Part shown: in pieces, positions 12,307 to 22,223 of the stretch
Layout of the letters: every line of letters starts with the position of its first letter
Numbering within the stretch: position 1 is the stretch's first letter
Made by a program: the position numbers and the translations under genes
NCBI GenBank assembly: GCA_029721435.1
Contig: CM056583.1
Span: forward strand, 90,947,620 to 91,011,619
DNA length: 64,000 nucleotides
Reading direction: 5' to 3'
Origin: Gymnothorax reevesii
Lineage: Eukaryota > Chordata > Actinopteri > Anguilliformes > Muraenidae
The notes under the pieces: generated by a model
What the model was told of the DNA's origin: nothing
Database searches by the model: none
What the model saw: the letters and a program-made list of their open reading frames with translations, nothing else

Positions 12307-13350
12307 ATTTACACTGACGCCTACGCCTCCCATTCATTTTCTACGGAGAGCGACGAGGGCGTTCGAAGCAGTGGCGCAATGCATGATGGGAGTGGTGCCT
12401 CAAAATAGGCACTTGTGGAGCATCTAAGAGGCTGGGATAGCCCAGGCAAAACGCAAAACATGTATCCAATTAAGGAATGGCAGACAGTGTGTGCGTTGAC
12501 TTTAAGGCTACGTGGCCTCCGAAATAGTTCTGCTTCAAGCAAGTTCCCCGTAAAGCTATGAAAGGGACTGTATAGTTTCATCTTTTCCGACTTTATTAGA
12601 GGGTTCCCTGCCAAATTACGGGGACAGTGTCAAAAGAAACAGCAGGAGGAGGAAGGTGGCAGAAATTGTTGGCGTCTCCGATAAGTTTATCGTTTTCGCT
12701 AAAAATTTAAAAAATCCTGGATAGGCAGCTCAATGCTGCCAGGGGAAGGCCGCATAATTGCATTTATATTTGGTGAGATATGCGCTGCGTAGGAAGACTT
12801 TACATCGTACGGAAGCAAAAAAACCTCATCATTCTATCTGGATTTGCTTCTAGACACAATTGCAATCCCTTCAAAAAACCAAAATCCAGACGAGAAAAAG
12901 TAATGGTTGAATTAATATCGTTAGTGGAGTCAATTTACTTTCGCCAAAATGACGTTGCATACTCATTTCAGGGCAGCATGAAACGGACAGTGACGTCACT
13001 GGGAGCCGCCCACAAGCGGCAGACCGAGGGGAACGAAGCGTCTGAGGCGCTGACGCGCCGGACCAGTGTAAAATCCGCCGTAAGGGGTGGCGCAGCGGAT
13101 TAGCAGCTAATGGCCAACGTTTCCCAAACAAAACCCTCGTATGTCGGCAAGACTGTGACTTAAAGTGCGCGACAGAAATGTTCTGACAGAGGACACTAAC
13201 GTCAAATGCAATGTGTGGCAAATTTACACTATTTTGAGAACGACTTCAGCGCACGTACGTTACCGTTAATTCCTAGTAAGAAACAGACAGTCCGAACATT
13301 TTAACATGAACGTCGGAGCTAAAACGTTAATCCCCTGACTAACTACCTTA

Positions 13351-13487
13351 AGGGCTTTCACACCGGACGCGAAACGAATTTTTCGCGCGACAGATTACAT
13401 TCACAGTCGATGCAAAGACGCGCGCGTTGACTTTTAATGTAATCGCTCGCGCGAAAAATTCACTTCGCGTCCGGTGTGAGAGCGGCT
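13351..13487. mobile_element. Palindromic MITE
   Basis: GGCTTTCACACCGGACGCGAA at the left is matched in inverted orientation by TTCGCGTCCGGTGTGAGAGC at the right, and the interior is also self-complementary around TTTTTCGCGCGA/TCGCGCGAAAAA. It is a 137-bp non-coding fold-back sequence in the stomatin intron. Confidence 0.8.
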
Positions 13488-13730
13488 TTACTGAGAGACT
13501 CCCCACCCCACGCTTCTCTCCAGTCTCCAGTTAAACCGAGTGCAGCAGACAATGCTGGTTGCTGGAGGCCGAGCTTTACATCCCGCAGCCTGTTCCACAA
13601 ACCATAACTAGGCTCGCGATCCAGCTCGCAGTGTCTGGACAGATCAAGTTCGCCACCAGTCGGTTTATTTCAGACCGGACTGTAAATAGGCATCAGCTAC
13701 CGACGGGCCGCTGAAAGACGCACTTCTTAC

Positions 13731-13788
13731 CAGCCTGCTTCTGCCGTCTCCTCTCGGCTCTCATCTTGCTGTCTTCTGCGTCATCCAT
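13731..13788 (-). CDS. Stomatin-family protein, exon 1 (start)
   Basis: On the minus strand the sequence GAAGCTATGG starts a 58-nt coding exon, MDDAEDSKMRAERRRQKQA plus one base, followed by the strong donor G|GTAAGAAGTG. The single leftover G joins TT of the exon at 6173 to give Val and then LENSDDD..., so the splice phases agree and the reading frame continues into the stomatin hairpin. The N-terminal peptide is short, charged and variable, as is usual in this family. The start was chosen because it is the only in-frame Met close to the donor within the CpG-rich block. The 5' UTR and transcription start are not resolved. Confidence 0.75.
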
Positions 13789-14039
13789 AGCTTCAGTCAC
13801 CTGGGTGTAACACAGCCAAGAAGCGAACGCAAAAAGAAAATATAAATGACGGTTATAACGGATTATACTGGTTCAGTTGGCAAACTTCAGTGACCAGGGC
13901 GCTGAGCGCGACTGTCCTCCTGACTACAGTGGTCACGATAGCTGACGTGAGCGCGCAGTGAGTAATCGGACAGCCCCCAGCCCCGGGGGAAATGAGGCCG
14001 CGCCCCTTCACTGGAGAGAAAAGAAGATGAAGGCCGTGG

Positions 14040-14329
14040 TTGCTTCTCAAAGCATAGGCTGCATCCTTTGAAGGCTGCAGTTTTAAGGGTCATCCCTTAC
14101 TTCCATCCACTAAACTGACATTTAGGATAAGGTACAAGGTTAAATTTAGGGTTAGGTTTTGGGTTAAGGGTTAGAGTTAAGATTAAGGTTAGGGAAACCA
14201 GTGACAACTCACTGAAACCAAAGTCTTTTAACGGACATGAAATTACGTCACGTCAGTTCGGCAGATGGAATTACGCGACGACCCCTTAAAATGCAGCCTT
14301 CAAAGGATGCAGCCTATGCTTTGAGATGC
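14040..14329. mobile_element. MITE with 45-bp terminal inverted repeats
   Basis: CTCAAAGCATAGGCTGCATC and onward (CTTTGAAGGCTGCA-TTTTAAGGG) at the left recurs inverted at 14284-14325. The interior contains GTTAGGG-like variants (14130-14190) resembling interstitial telomere motifs. It sits about 250 bp upstream of the stomatin start codon. Confidence 0.85.
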
Positions 14330-14508
14330 ACCCCGTGTTCGTCACCGCACACTAACCACTAACTTACTACTCCTACTGCTGTCACTACCGATGGCGTCGG
14401 ATTCTGGGTATATATATCTGTGTCTGGGGTAGGGCAGGGGTGGGCACTGGGCAATTCCAGTCTGGAGGGTCAAAAATACTGCTTTTAAAGCAATTGGTAT
14501 ATATGGGC

Positions 14509-14868
14509 GGCACAGTGGCACAGTGGTTGCTGCCTCACAGCAAGAAGGTCGTGGGTTCGAATCCGGCCTGGGGCCTTTCTGTGTGGAGTTAGCATGTTCT
14601 CCCCGTGTTCTCGTGGGTTTTCTCCGGGTACTCCGGTTTCCTCCCACAGTCCAAAGACATCCATATCAGGTCAATTGGAGACACCAAATTGCCCATAGGT
14701 ATGAGTGTGAGAACAAATGGTGTGTGCGCCCTGCGATGGATTGGCAACCTGTCCAGGGTGGGTTCCTGCCGTTGCCCGTAGTCAGCTGGGATAGGCTCCA
14801 GCTCGCCCCGTGACCCTAGTGAGGAATAAGCGGGTATAGAAGAAGAATGAATGAATGAATGAATGGTA
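14509..14868 (+). mobile_element. tRNA-derived SINE
   Basis: The 5' part GGGCGGCACAGTGGCACAGT has a Pol III A-box-like sequence, and GTGGGTTCGAATCCGGCC supplies a clear B box (GGTTCGAATCC). The body (GTGTGGAGTTAGCATGTTCT, CCTCCCACAGTCCAAAGACA, CTGGGATAGGCTCCAGC) is the very common teleost interspersed repeat of this type, ending in (GAAT)n. The order and 360-bp length fit a full-length SINE copy. It is not a functional tRNA gene. Confidence 0.8.
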
Positions 14869-15711
14869 CATATGGTACAACTTTTGTAGCAGTTCTTTGC
14901 ACAATCTCCAAATTAAGTAAGAATGAGATGCAGGTAAAGTTAGAATGATGATTTTAATAGATCGGCAAGGGCTTTCCTCTGATGTCAGGCTACTTAATTG
15001 GATGCAGATGCAGAGATGAGACCATGGAGCGTCCGACCTTTGTTTACACAGTACTAGTTTTGAATCTATACACCGAGCAAAGTGTATCTTGGGATATCAG
15101 GACAAAACAACAATTCATGTTAGCCATTTGCAGTGTTTAAAAACTTCTATGCAAAGGCTATCGTGCTTAACATTACATACGAAGTTAAAGCCATTCTCAA
15201 TTCGCGCGAAAACAGGCGATGTATGAAGACGCACTCTTTTCTCCGAAATTGGGTTGTTTCTTGTACGTAATATACTAAGAAACTGTCTCTTCTTCCACTT
15301 TTTTGAGATTTCGCTCAAGATCCTCTATTGTAGTGAAAACTTCGGGACTTCTGGCTTCGTTACTTCCGGTACTAGAATTTCAGGGGTCCGATAAATCCTT
15401 AGCCATAAATCGGGCCGTTAGCCAATGTAGCCAAAATGGGCTTATAACGTCGCAGTTGTTACTGGCGTGTAAGTGAGGACTTCTGACTATTCATCCGTGT
15501 AAAATGTAGGATTTAACGACGCACATCTTGCTCGTTTGTTCGTTTTTTTATAGGGACAGAGAGTCAGCAATGAGGCGCTCTTTACAGGGAGGCGCAATGC
15601 GGCGGTCAGAGGATTTCAGCATGTAAATAATTTTCTAGAGGATTGCAATGTTAGTAAATGCTTATATGCGGTTATGTCAACCGTTTGTGTCGACTGTGCA
15701 TAAAGGAACAT
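14869..15711. other. No gene recognised
   Basis: AT-rich sequence with no domain-bearing ORF and no clear repeat structure. Confidence 0.4.
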
Positions 15712-16650
15712 GGCCTGGTGGCGAATTTTTTTTCCTAACCCATATATCCATTGCACCCGCTAGTCGGCTCCTGATTGGTCAATTATCTTCAGTAGATTGG
15801 CCGAGAGGGTAGAGCGTTCGACGAACCATTAAACAAGACAATATTGCGTGGGCTCGAGTCAAGTAAGAAACTTATTTTTCCCCCCACTTTATTTTCTTTT
15901 TTTCGCGATTTGTCTTTTTTATTCTATTTTTCCTTTATTCTTTTCCATCCTTTTTTCATTGATAATAACTTTGGATTCTTTTTCATTGATAATAACTTTG
16001 GAGTAATAACTACCTACTTTTTTCTACTCGTTCCGAGTTTCGTTGAACTTTTTGTGGTATGGACTTCTAAATATCACTGGAACTGGAAGATTTTTGAGCT
16101 TCATCGAGAAATCTCCCACAACCTGGGGAAAAGTACAGTATACCTCGCATATAATGGCCACATATATAATGGATCTCGCTTATAATGTAGACTTACTGGT
16201 ACTCGAAGTCCCACCCAAAATTAGAATGATAATTCCATTAAAATCACCCGTGTATAACGGATTTCGCATATAACGGACAAAAATATCTGTTCCCAATTGG
16301 TATATTTATGCAAGTTCTACTGTATTTAGCTGCTAATATACTAAATCAAAGGCACACAAAAACAAGAAATGTAGTGCACAACATGGTAGCAAACAAGGTT
16401 TATTCCAATTCGGCACATTTTACAAAAGACCACAGCTTTTCATGTATGACCATGCAATGGAATGCTTAATTCACAGTCTCAATTAATTAAAATACATTTT
16501 ACCATGTTAACCAGGGGGTGATAAAAATTTGATATACTGTAATCTCGCTCCTATAACATCCTGCTACTGAATCATCGTAATCAACCCGATGCCAGATTGC
16601 AATGGGTGCAATGGATATATTGGTTAGGAAAAAAAAAATCGCGGCCTGGA
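15712..16650. repeat. Inverted repeat pair with tRNA-like boxes
   Basis: CCTAACCCATATATCCATTG at 15735 is matched inverted by a sequence at 16605-16637, each followed on its outer side by a T-run and GGCC. Inside the left arm, TGGCCGAGAGGG resembles a Pol III A box and GGCTCGAGTC a weak B box. The right arm shows a related TTCAGTAGCAGGATG-TATAGAGCG pattern. Either an element with long TIRs or two head-to-head SINE-like copies would explain this. Confidence 0.5.
16134..16325. mobile_element. pogo/Tigger-like MITE
   Basis: The left end TACAGTATACCTCGCATATA and the right end, inverted TACAGTAGAACTTGCATAAA, are TIRs of the CAGTAnAnCTCGC type with TA flanks. The interior has repeated TATAAYGGA motifs. 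A 190-bp non-autonomous mariner-superfamily element is the best reading. Confidence 0.6.
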
Positions 16651-17631
16651 GTGCAAGGTGGGGCCAGGGTAGACAAAAAAGAAATGGTAGAACCTCAAAC
16701 AGAAATATAAAGTGAATTGAAAAATCATATGCACTACGGTCAACACAAAAGAGACAAGATGATGATGGGGATCCTGAGCTTAATCGAAATGTTAGCAAAA
16801 AAAAAAAAATCCTTCTTGCATAATTCTGTTCTGAATTGGAAAAAAAGGTAATAAAGTTGAGGGAAAAAGGCTAAGTTGTTGATTTTCAAGAGACCATGAA
16901 AATGTAAGAGACAACAAGTGATTTTAGAGTTGTGACCAGCTGGTTTATTGCATTGTGGATTTTCATGTACTTTTACATTGTTATGGTCTGATGCATAACA
17001 GCCTATTGTGAGAGAAAAAACCGTCAAGTACCATGGAATACGCACACAAACTGCATTACCTGAGAGAACATAAATAATAATGGAAGGTGCTGCATCTGGT
17101 TTTTGGTCTGCAGAAATGTACTTAGTATTGCAAGGGAACATGTGAAAGTCAAATATCAGCCAGATGACTAACTTCACTAAAAACCCCTCTTTTGCAGGCA
17201 GCAGCAATCACACACAAGCAATTTCTTTTTAGCTTTCATTGTCCAGCACCATGTTTGAGGGAGAGACCTTCGCTATGGGTTTTCCAGGAATGTTTCTGTA
17301 ATCATAACTTATCCGCTAAGCAGGGGATTGGCCCACATAGTTTTACCGGAGCTCCGTTAGCCAGTGCATTTCCAGGTAGATCCAGACAAGCCTTCATGGT
17401 TACCAATCAGCCCAGGCGGTTAAACCACCCACCATACTTCACCCTGTCTGGCAATCCTGTACTTTACCTGTTTCCACCTCTTACAACTCGGACGAGGGGT
17501 TGGATTTTTAAGAGGCAATAATTAAAGAACTGAATTCAAACTATGTACACCAGGGGTGAATCACTCTTAACATTTGAGATAAATCAGGAAGAAAGAACTC
17601 CCTGGGCAGAGTAACAAAAAAAAATAAAAAA
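16651..17631. other. No gene recognised
   Basis: AT-rich sequence. A 155-codon minus-strand ORF (16740-17207) has no recognisable domain and low-complexity composition. Confidence 0.4.
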
Positions 17632-20110
17632 CTAACAATAATCATGTTCCTGCAGAACTGCAATGGGAACATCAGGAGCAAACACTGATGCTGCTAGTCT
17701 GCCCCTGAGGGTGTCCCCGGACCGCTGGAGTGGGAACATCAGGAGCAAACACTTATGCTGCAGCTCTGTCCCTGAGGGTGTCCCCGGACCGCTGGAGTGG
17801 GAACATCAGAAGCAAACACTTATGCTGCAGCTCTGTCCCTGAGGGTGTCCCCGGACCGCTGGAGTGGGAACATCAGGAGCAGACACTTATGCTGCAGCTC
17901 TGTCCCTGAGGGTGTCCCCGGACCGCTGGAGTGGGAACATCAGGAGCAAACACTTATGCTGCTGGTCTGTCCCTGAGGGTGTCCCCGGACCGCTGGAGTG
18001 GGAACATCAGGAGCAAACACTTCTGCTGCAGCTCTGTCCCTGAGGGTGTCCCTGGACCGCTGGAGTGGGAACATCAGGAGCAAACACTTATGCTGCAGCT
18101 CTGTCCCTGAGGGTGTCCCCGGACCGCTGGAGTGGGAACATCAGGAGCAAACACTTATGCTGCAGCTCTGCCCCTGAGGGTGTCCCCGGACCGCTGGAGT
18201 GGGAACATCAGGAGCAGACACTTATGCTGCAGCTCTGCCCCTGAGGGTGTCCCCGGACCGCTGGAGTGGGAACATCAGGAGCAGACACTTATGCTGCAGC
18301 TCTGTCCCTGAGGGTGTCCCCGGACCGCTGGAGTGGGAACATCAGGAGCAAACACTTATGCTGCAGCTCTGCCCCTGAGGGTGTCCCCGGACCGCTGGAG
18401 TGGGAACATCAGGAGCAGACACTTATGCTGCAGCTCTGTCCCTGAGGGTGTCCCCGGACCGCTGGAGTGGGAACATCAGGAGCAAACACTTATGCTGCAG
18501 CTCTGTCCCTGAGGGTGTCCCCGGACCGCTGGAGTGGGAACATCAGGAGCAAACACTTATGCTGCAGCTCTGCCCCTGAGGGTGTCCCCGGACCGCTGGA
18601 GTGGGAACATCAGGAGCAGACACTTATGCTGCAGCTCTGCCCCTGAGGGTGTCCCCGGACCGCTGGAGTGGGAACATCAGGAGCAGACACTTATGCTGCA
18701 GCTCTGTCCCTGAGGGTGTCCCCGGACCGCTGGAGTGGGAACATCAGGAGCAAACACTTATGCTGCAGCTCTGCCCCTGAGGGTGTCCCCGGACCGCTGG
18801 AGTGGGAACATCAGGAGCAGACACTTATGCTGCAGCTCTGTCCCTGAGGGTGTCCCCGGACCGCTGGAGTGGGAACATCAGGAGCAAACACTTATGCTGC
18901 AGCTCTGTCCCTGAGGGTGTCCCCGGACCGCTGGAGTGGGAACATCAGGAGCAAACACTTATGCTGCAGCTCTGTCCCTGAGGGTGTCCCCGGACCGCTG
19001 GAGTGGGAACATCAGGAGCAAACACCAATGCTGCAGCTCTGACCCTGAGGGTGTCCCTGAGGGTGTCCCCGGACCGCTGGAGTGGGAACATCAGAAGCAA
19101 ACACTTATGCTGCAGCTCTGTCCCTGAGGGTGTCCCCGGACCGCTGGAGTGGGAACATCAGGAGCAAACACCAATGCTGCAGCTCTGTCCCTGAGGGTGT
19201 CCCTGAGGGTGTCCCCGGACCGCTGGAGTGGGAACATCAGAAGCAAACACTTATGCTGCAGCTCTGTCCCTGAGGGTGTCCCCGGACCGCTGGAGTGGCT
19301 CGTGGGCTTCAACATCATCAGTATCATCGCCATCATCCCCGTCATCCTCGTCTTTGACCTCAGGCTCCAAGACGTTCCCGTTCCCGAGGCAGACGTTGTG
19401 CAGGAAAAGGCAGGCACAGATGACCTCAGGCACAAACTACACCTTCGCCTCCATTGCCTTCAGAAAAATGAAGGACCAACTGGTCTTGAGAACCCCAAAT
19501 GCCCTCTCCACCACGCACTGTGCCCTGGACAGCCTGGTGTTGTACCTGCCCTCCACAAGATTCTAGACAGGCTCTCGGAATGGCGTCATCAGGCACATGG
19601 GCACTGCCAAGCACAAGTATCTGCCATTGCCCAGCGATCACCATCCAGGAGGTGGGTACAGCTGGTGGACATAGGAGGGGCTGCACCTCAGGACCCGCGC
19701 ATCATGGACGCAGCCAGGGAAGCCCACCACCACATCCAGAAAGTGACCCTTGTGGTCACAGATGGCCTGGAACTGGACTGGGTAGAACAGCTTCCTGTTG
19801 TAATAGTCCACTGGAAACTGCCCAGGTGCAACAATGTGGACATGGCAGCCATCAATGCTCCCTGCCACCCGCCCAAAGGCTGGGGAACCAGACAGCTGCT
19901 GGAACCCGGCTCCAATCTCCTGCAGCTCTTCGGGGGTGGGGAGGTGGATGAGCCTCCTGGAAACACCCTGGATGCCCTTACTGACCCGGTGGATCATGTC
20001 ATGGCATGAGGTGCGGGGAATGTCAAAGGCCTCCGACACGACACGGTAGGACGTTCCACAGGCCAACCAGAACACAAACACCAGCACCTCTATCGACTTC
20101 CCCCATGAAA
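17632..20110 (-). pseudogene. PIF-Harbinger transposase (HARBI1-like) with expanded C-terminus
   Basis: Minus strand from about 20110: SIEVLVFVFWLACGTSYR, GSIDGCHVHI (first catalytic Asp), YYNRKLFYPVQFQAICDHKG, GFPGCVHDARVL, then a stop after PPPGW, where a GDxGYP block is degraded to GNGRY. The frame resumes with TPFREPV*NLVEGRYNTRLS, VVERAFGVLKTSW (catalytic Glu) and FLHNVCLGNGNVLEPE, followed by an acidic tail DDGDDGDDTDD. The N-terminus is missing where the LINE begins. The last coding segment (LQRSGDTLRDRAA, VFAPDVPTPAV) is repeated about 24 times as a 67-bp minisatellite. The genuine end, RLAASVFAPDVP-IAVLQEHDYC-stop, lies beyond the array at 17632. Stops and the altered Asp motif make it non-functional. 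Confidence 0.88.
17665..19298. repeat. 67-bp minisatellite, about 24 units
   Basis: The unit runs GGGAACATCAGGAGCAAACA, CTTATGCTGCAGCTCTGTCC, CTGAGGGTGTCCCCGGACCG, CTGGAGT. Starts at 17665 and 17732 set the 67-bp period. Two late units are 79 bp because CTGAGGGTGTCC is doubled. Units differ by few substitutions (CAAACA/CAGACA, TGTCC/TGCCC). The unit is the reverse complement of the transposase C-terminal coding segment. Confidence 0.97.
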
Positions 20111-21012
20111 CATGAAAGCAAATTGTGAAACAAATGAGAAACAAATTTTTGAACATGCTCAATGTGACAAGAGCATTTAGTTATCAGTCTCCTGGAAATT
20201 ATTCCAGGCGCTAGGTACAGAATAGCTAAATGTAGTTTATCCCAGTTCAGATTTGACTTGTGGCATCCCAAGGACTATCCAATCCTGAGATCATGTCTGA
20301 TAGTGTTTGGAACGCCATGCAATGAGAGATGTAAAGTAATTGGGTAGCTTTAAAATGATAGCTGTACACACATACAAAAGCAAATGATTCCTTCTCCTAG
20401 CAGCTAAGGAAGGCCAGCCCACTGCCTGTAGAGGTTACAATGATGCGTTCTGAAGTGATCAGCAGTTCTGAAGTGATCAGCAGTAATAAAAGGAAGTGCT
20501 GAATGACAGACAGTATCAAGCTCTTTCAAGATGGTAGAAGCGGCAAGCAGATAAAGAATATCACCATAATCAAGTACAGGCAGGAAGGTAGATTGTACTA
20601 ACAGTTTCCTATTTTCAACCGAAAAACACGATCTGTTTCTAAAGGAGAACCCAAGTTTCATCTTTAATCTTTTTGCTGGCTCATCAACATGAGGTTTAAA
20701 GGTGAGCTTTTCATTAATAAAAACTCCAAGATACTTTTAGGAGGATACCCTTTCTATTTCAGAGTCGTCAAAAGTGCTAATTTCGAAATGAGCTTCCTCC
20801 ATGAAGCGGGACCTACAGAATTGCATACATTTTGTGTTTGCTGCATTTAAAACAAGTTTAAGTTTGAAGAGTGAATTCTGGAATGACTCAAAACCAGTAT
20901 GCAAAGTGGATATGGCTCTCCTCAACGTGGAAGAGGATGAATAAAGCACCGTATTGTCGGCATAATAATGTACCTTACAGCCATTAATAAAAGAGGCAGC
21001 GTTATTAATATA

Positions 21013-22223
21013 CAAAACCCAAAACCAGTGAAGTTGGCACGTTGTGTAAATCGTAAATAAAAACAGAATACAATGATTTGCAAATCCTTTTCAACCTATA
21101 TTCAATTGAATACACTGCAAAGACAAGTTACTTAATGTTCGAACAGGTAAACTTTGTAATTTTTTGCAAATATTAGCTCATTTGGAATTTGATGCCTGCA
21201 ACATGTTTCAAAAAAGCGGGCACAAGTGGCAAAAAACACAGAGAGTTGAGGAATGCTCATCAAACACTTAATTGGAACATCCCACAGGTGAACGGGCTAA
21301 TTGGGAACAGGTGGGTGCCATGATTGGGTATAAAAGCAGCTTCCCTGAAATGCTCAGTCATTCACAAACAAGGATGGGGCGAGGGTCACCATTTAGAGAA
21401 CAAATGCGTGAGCTGATTGTCGAACGCTGGGCCCAAGCTCATCTAAGATGGACTGATGTTAAGTGGAAAAGTGTTCTGTGGTCTGACAAGTCCACATTTC
21501 AAATTGTTTTTGGAAACTGTAGACGTCGTGTCCTCCGGACCAAAGAGGAAAAGAACCATCCAGACTGTTACAGGCGCAAAGTTCAAAAGCCAGCATCTGT
21601 GATGGTATCAGGGTGTATTAGAGCCCAAGGCATGGGCAACTTACACATATGTGAAGGCACCATTAATGCACATATGTTGCCATCCAAGCAACGTCTTTTT
21701 CATGGACGCCCCTGCTTATTTCAGCAAGACAATGCCAAGCCACATTTTGCCTCCGTAGTAAAAGAGTGCGGGTACTAGACTGGCCTGCCTGTAGTCCAGA
21801 CCTGTCTCCCATTGAAAATGTGTGGCGCATTATGAAGTGTAAAATACGACAACGGAGACCCCGGACTGTTGAACAACTTAAGCTGTACATCAAACAAGAA
21901 TGGGAAAGAGTTCCACCTGAAAAGCTTCAAAAATTGATCTCCTCACTTCCCAAACGTTTACTGAGTGTCGTTAAAAGGAAAGGCGATGTAACACAGTGGT
22001 AAAAAGGCCACTGTGCCAACTTTTTTGCAATGTGTCGCTGCCTTTAAATTCTAAGTTAATGATTATTTGCAAAAAAAAAAAAAGTTTCTCAGTTTGAACA
22101 TTAAACATCTTGTCTTTGCAGTGTATTCAATTGAATACAAGTTGAAAAGGATTTGCAAATCATTGTATTCTGTTTTTATCTACGATTTACATAACGTGCC
22201 AACTTCACTGGTTTTGGGTTTTG
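21013..22223 (+). mobile_element. Tc1/mariner element inserted in the LINE
   Basis: Both ends read CAAAACCCAAAACCAGTGAA and onward (GTTGGCACGTT-TGTAAATC), inverted, flanked by TA on each side (21011-21012 and 22224-22225). Inner sub-terminal repeats AATACAATGATTTGCAAATC and TTCAATTGAATACACTGCAA are also inverted. The length is 1.2 kb. Removing the element and one TA restores the LINE frame F-T-L-Y-I-N-N exactly, so it landed in an existing LINE copy. Confidence 0.95.
21272..22002 (+). pseudogene. Tc1-like transposase, N-terminally deleted and frameshifted
   Basis: Coding resemblance begins at AHLRWTDVKWKSVLWSDKST (first catalytic Asp in the WSD motif). It continues through KPASVMVSGCI and CLFQQDNAKPH (second Asp), then shifts frame near 21770 to give LDWPACSPDLSPIENVWRIM, which holds the third acidic residue (Glu), so a DD34E layout as in Tc1. 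It ends KRKGDVTQW-stop at 22002. The N-terminal paired-like helix-turn-helix domain, about 100 residues in intact Tc1 transposases, is absent: the sequence before AHLRW is the 5' flank (GGTATAAAAGC and onward) fused to the catalytic domain. The internal deletion and frameshift make it non-autonomous. Confidence 0.85.

Larger units (their letters stand above)
6174..13730 (-). other. Intron 1 of the stomatin-like gene
   Basis: A 7,557-bp intron is inferred from exon 1 (donor CTG|GTAAGAAGTG at 13730) and exon 2. It contains the fold-back element 8234-11333 with the L1-like insertion and 34-bp minisatellite, the 62-bp minisatellite at 11812-12306, and a palindromic MITE at 13351-13487. The sub-stretches 6180-8230 and 11340-11800 show no recognisable gene. 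Confidence 0.7.
12950..14039. promoter_or_regulatory. CpG-dense region around stomatin exon 1
   Basis: CpG dinucleotides are visibly frequent from about 12950 to 14040, unlike the AT-rich intron and intergenic DNA. The stretch brackets the first coding exon, as expected of a CpG-island promoter. Part of the CpG content comes from the MITE at 13351-13487. No TATA box or transcription start was identified, so the promoter role is inferred from position. Confidence 0.35.

Noticed and set aside
14130..14190. True telomeric or subtelomeric sequence
   Set aside because: The TTAGGG-like motifs are irregular and confined to the interior of one MITE.
14509..14580. A functional tRNA gene
   Set aside because: A and B boxes are present but no cloverleaf is formed and the body is that of a dispersed SINE.
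19149..20009. Plus-strand 286-codon ORF over the Harbinger gene
   Set aside because: It is the antisense shadow of the transposase; all recognisable motifs are on the minus strand.
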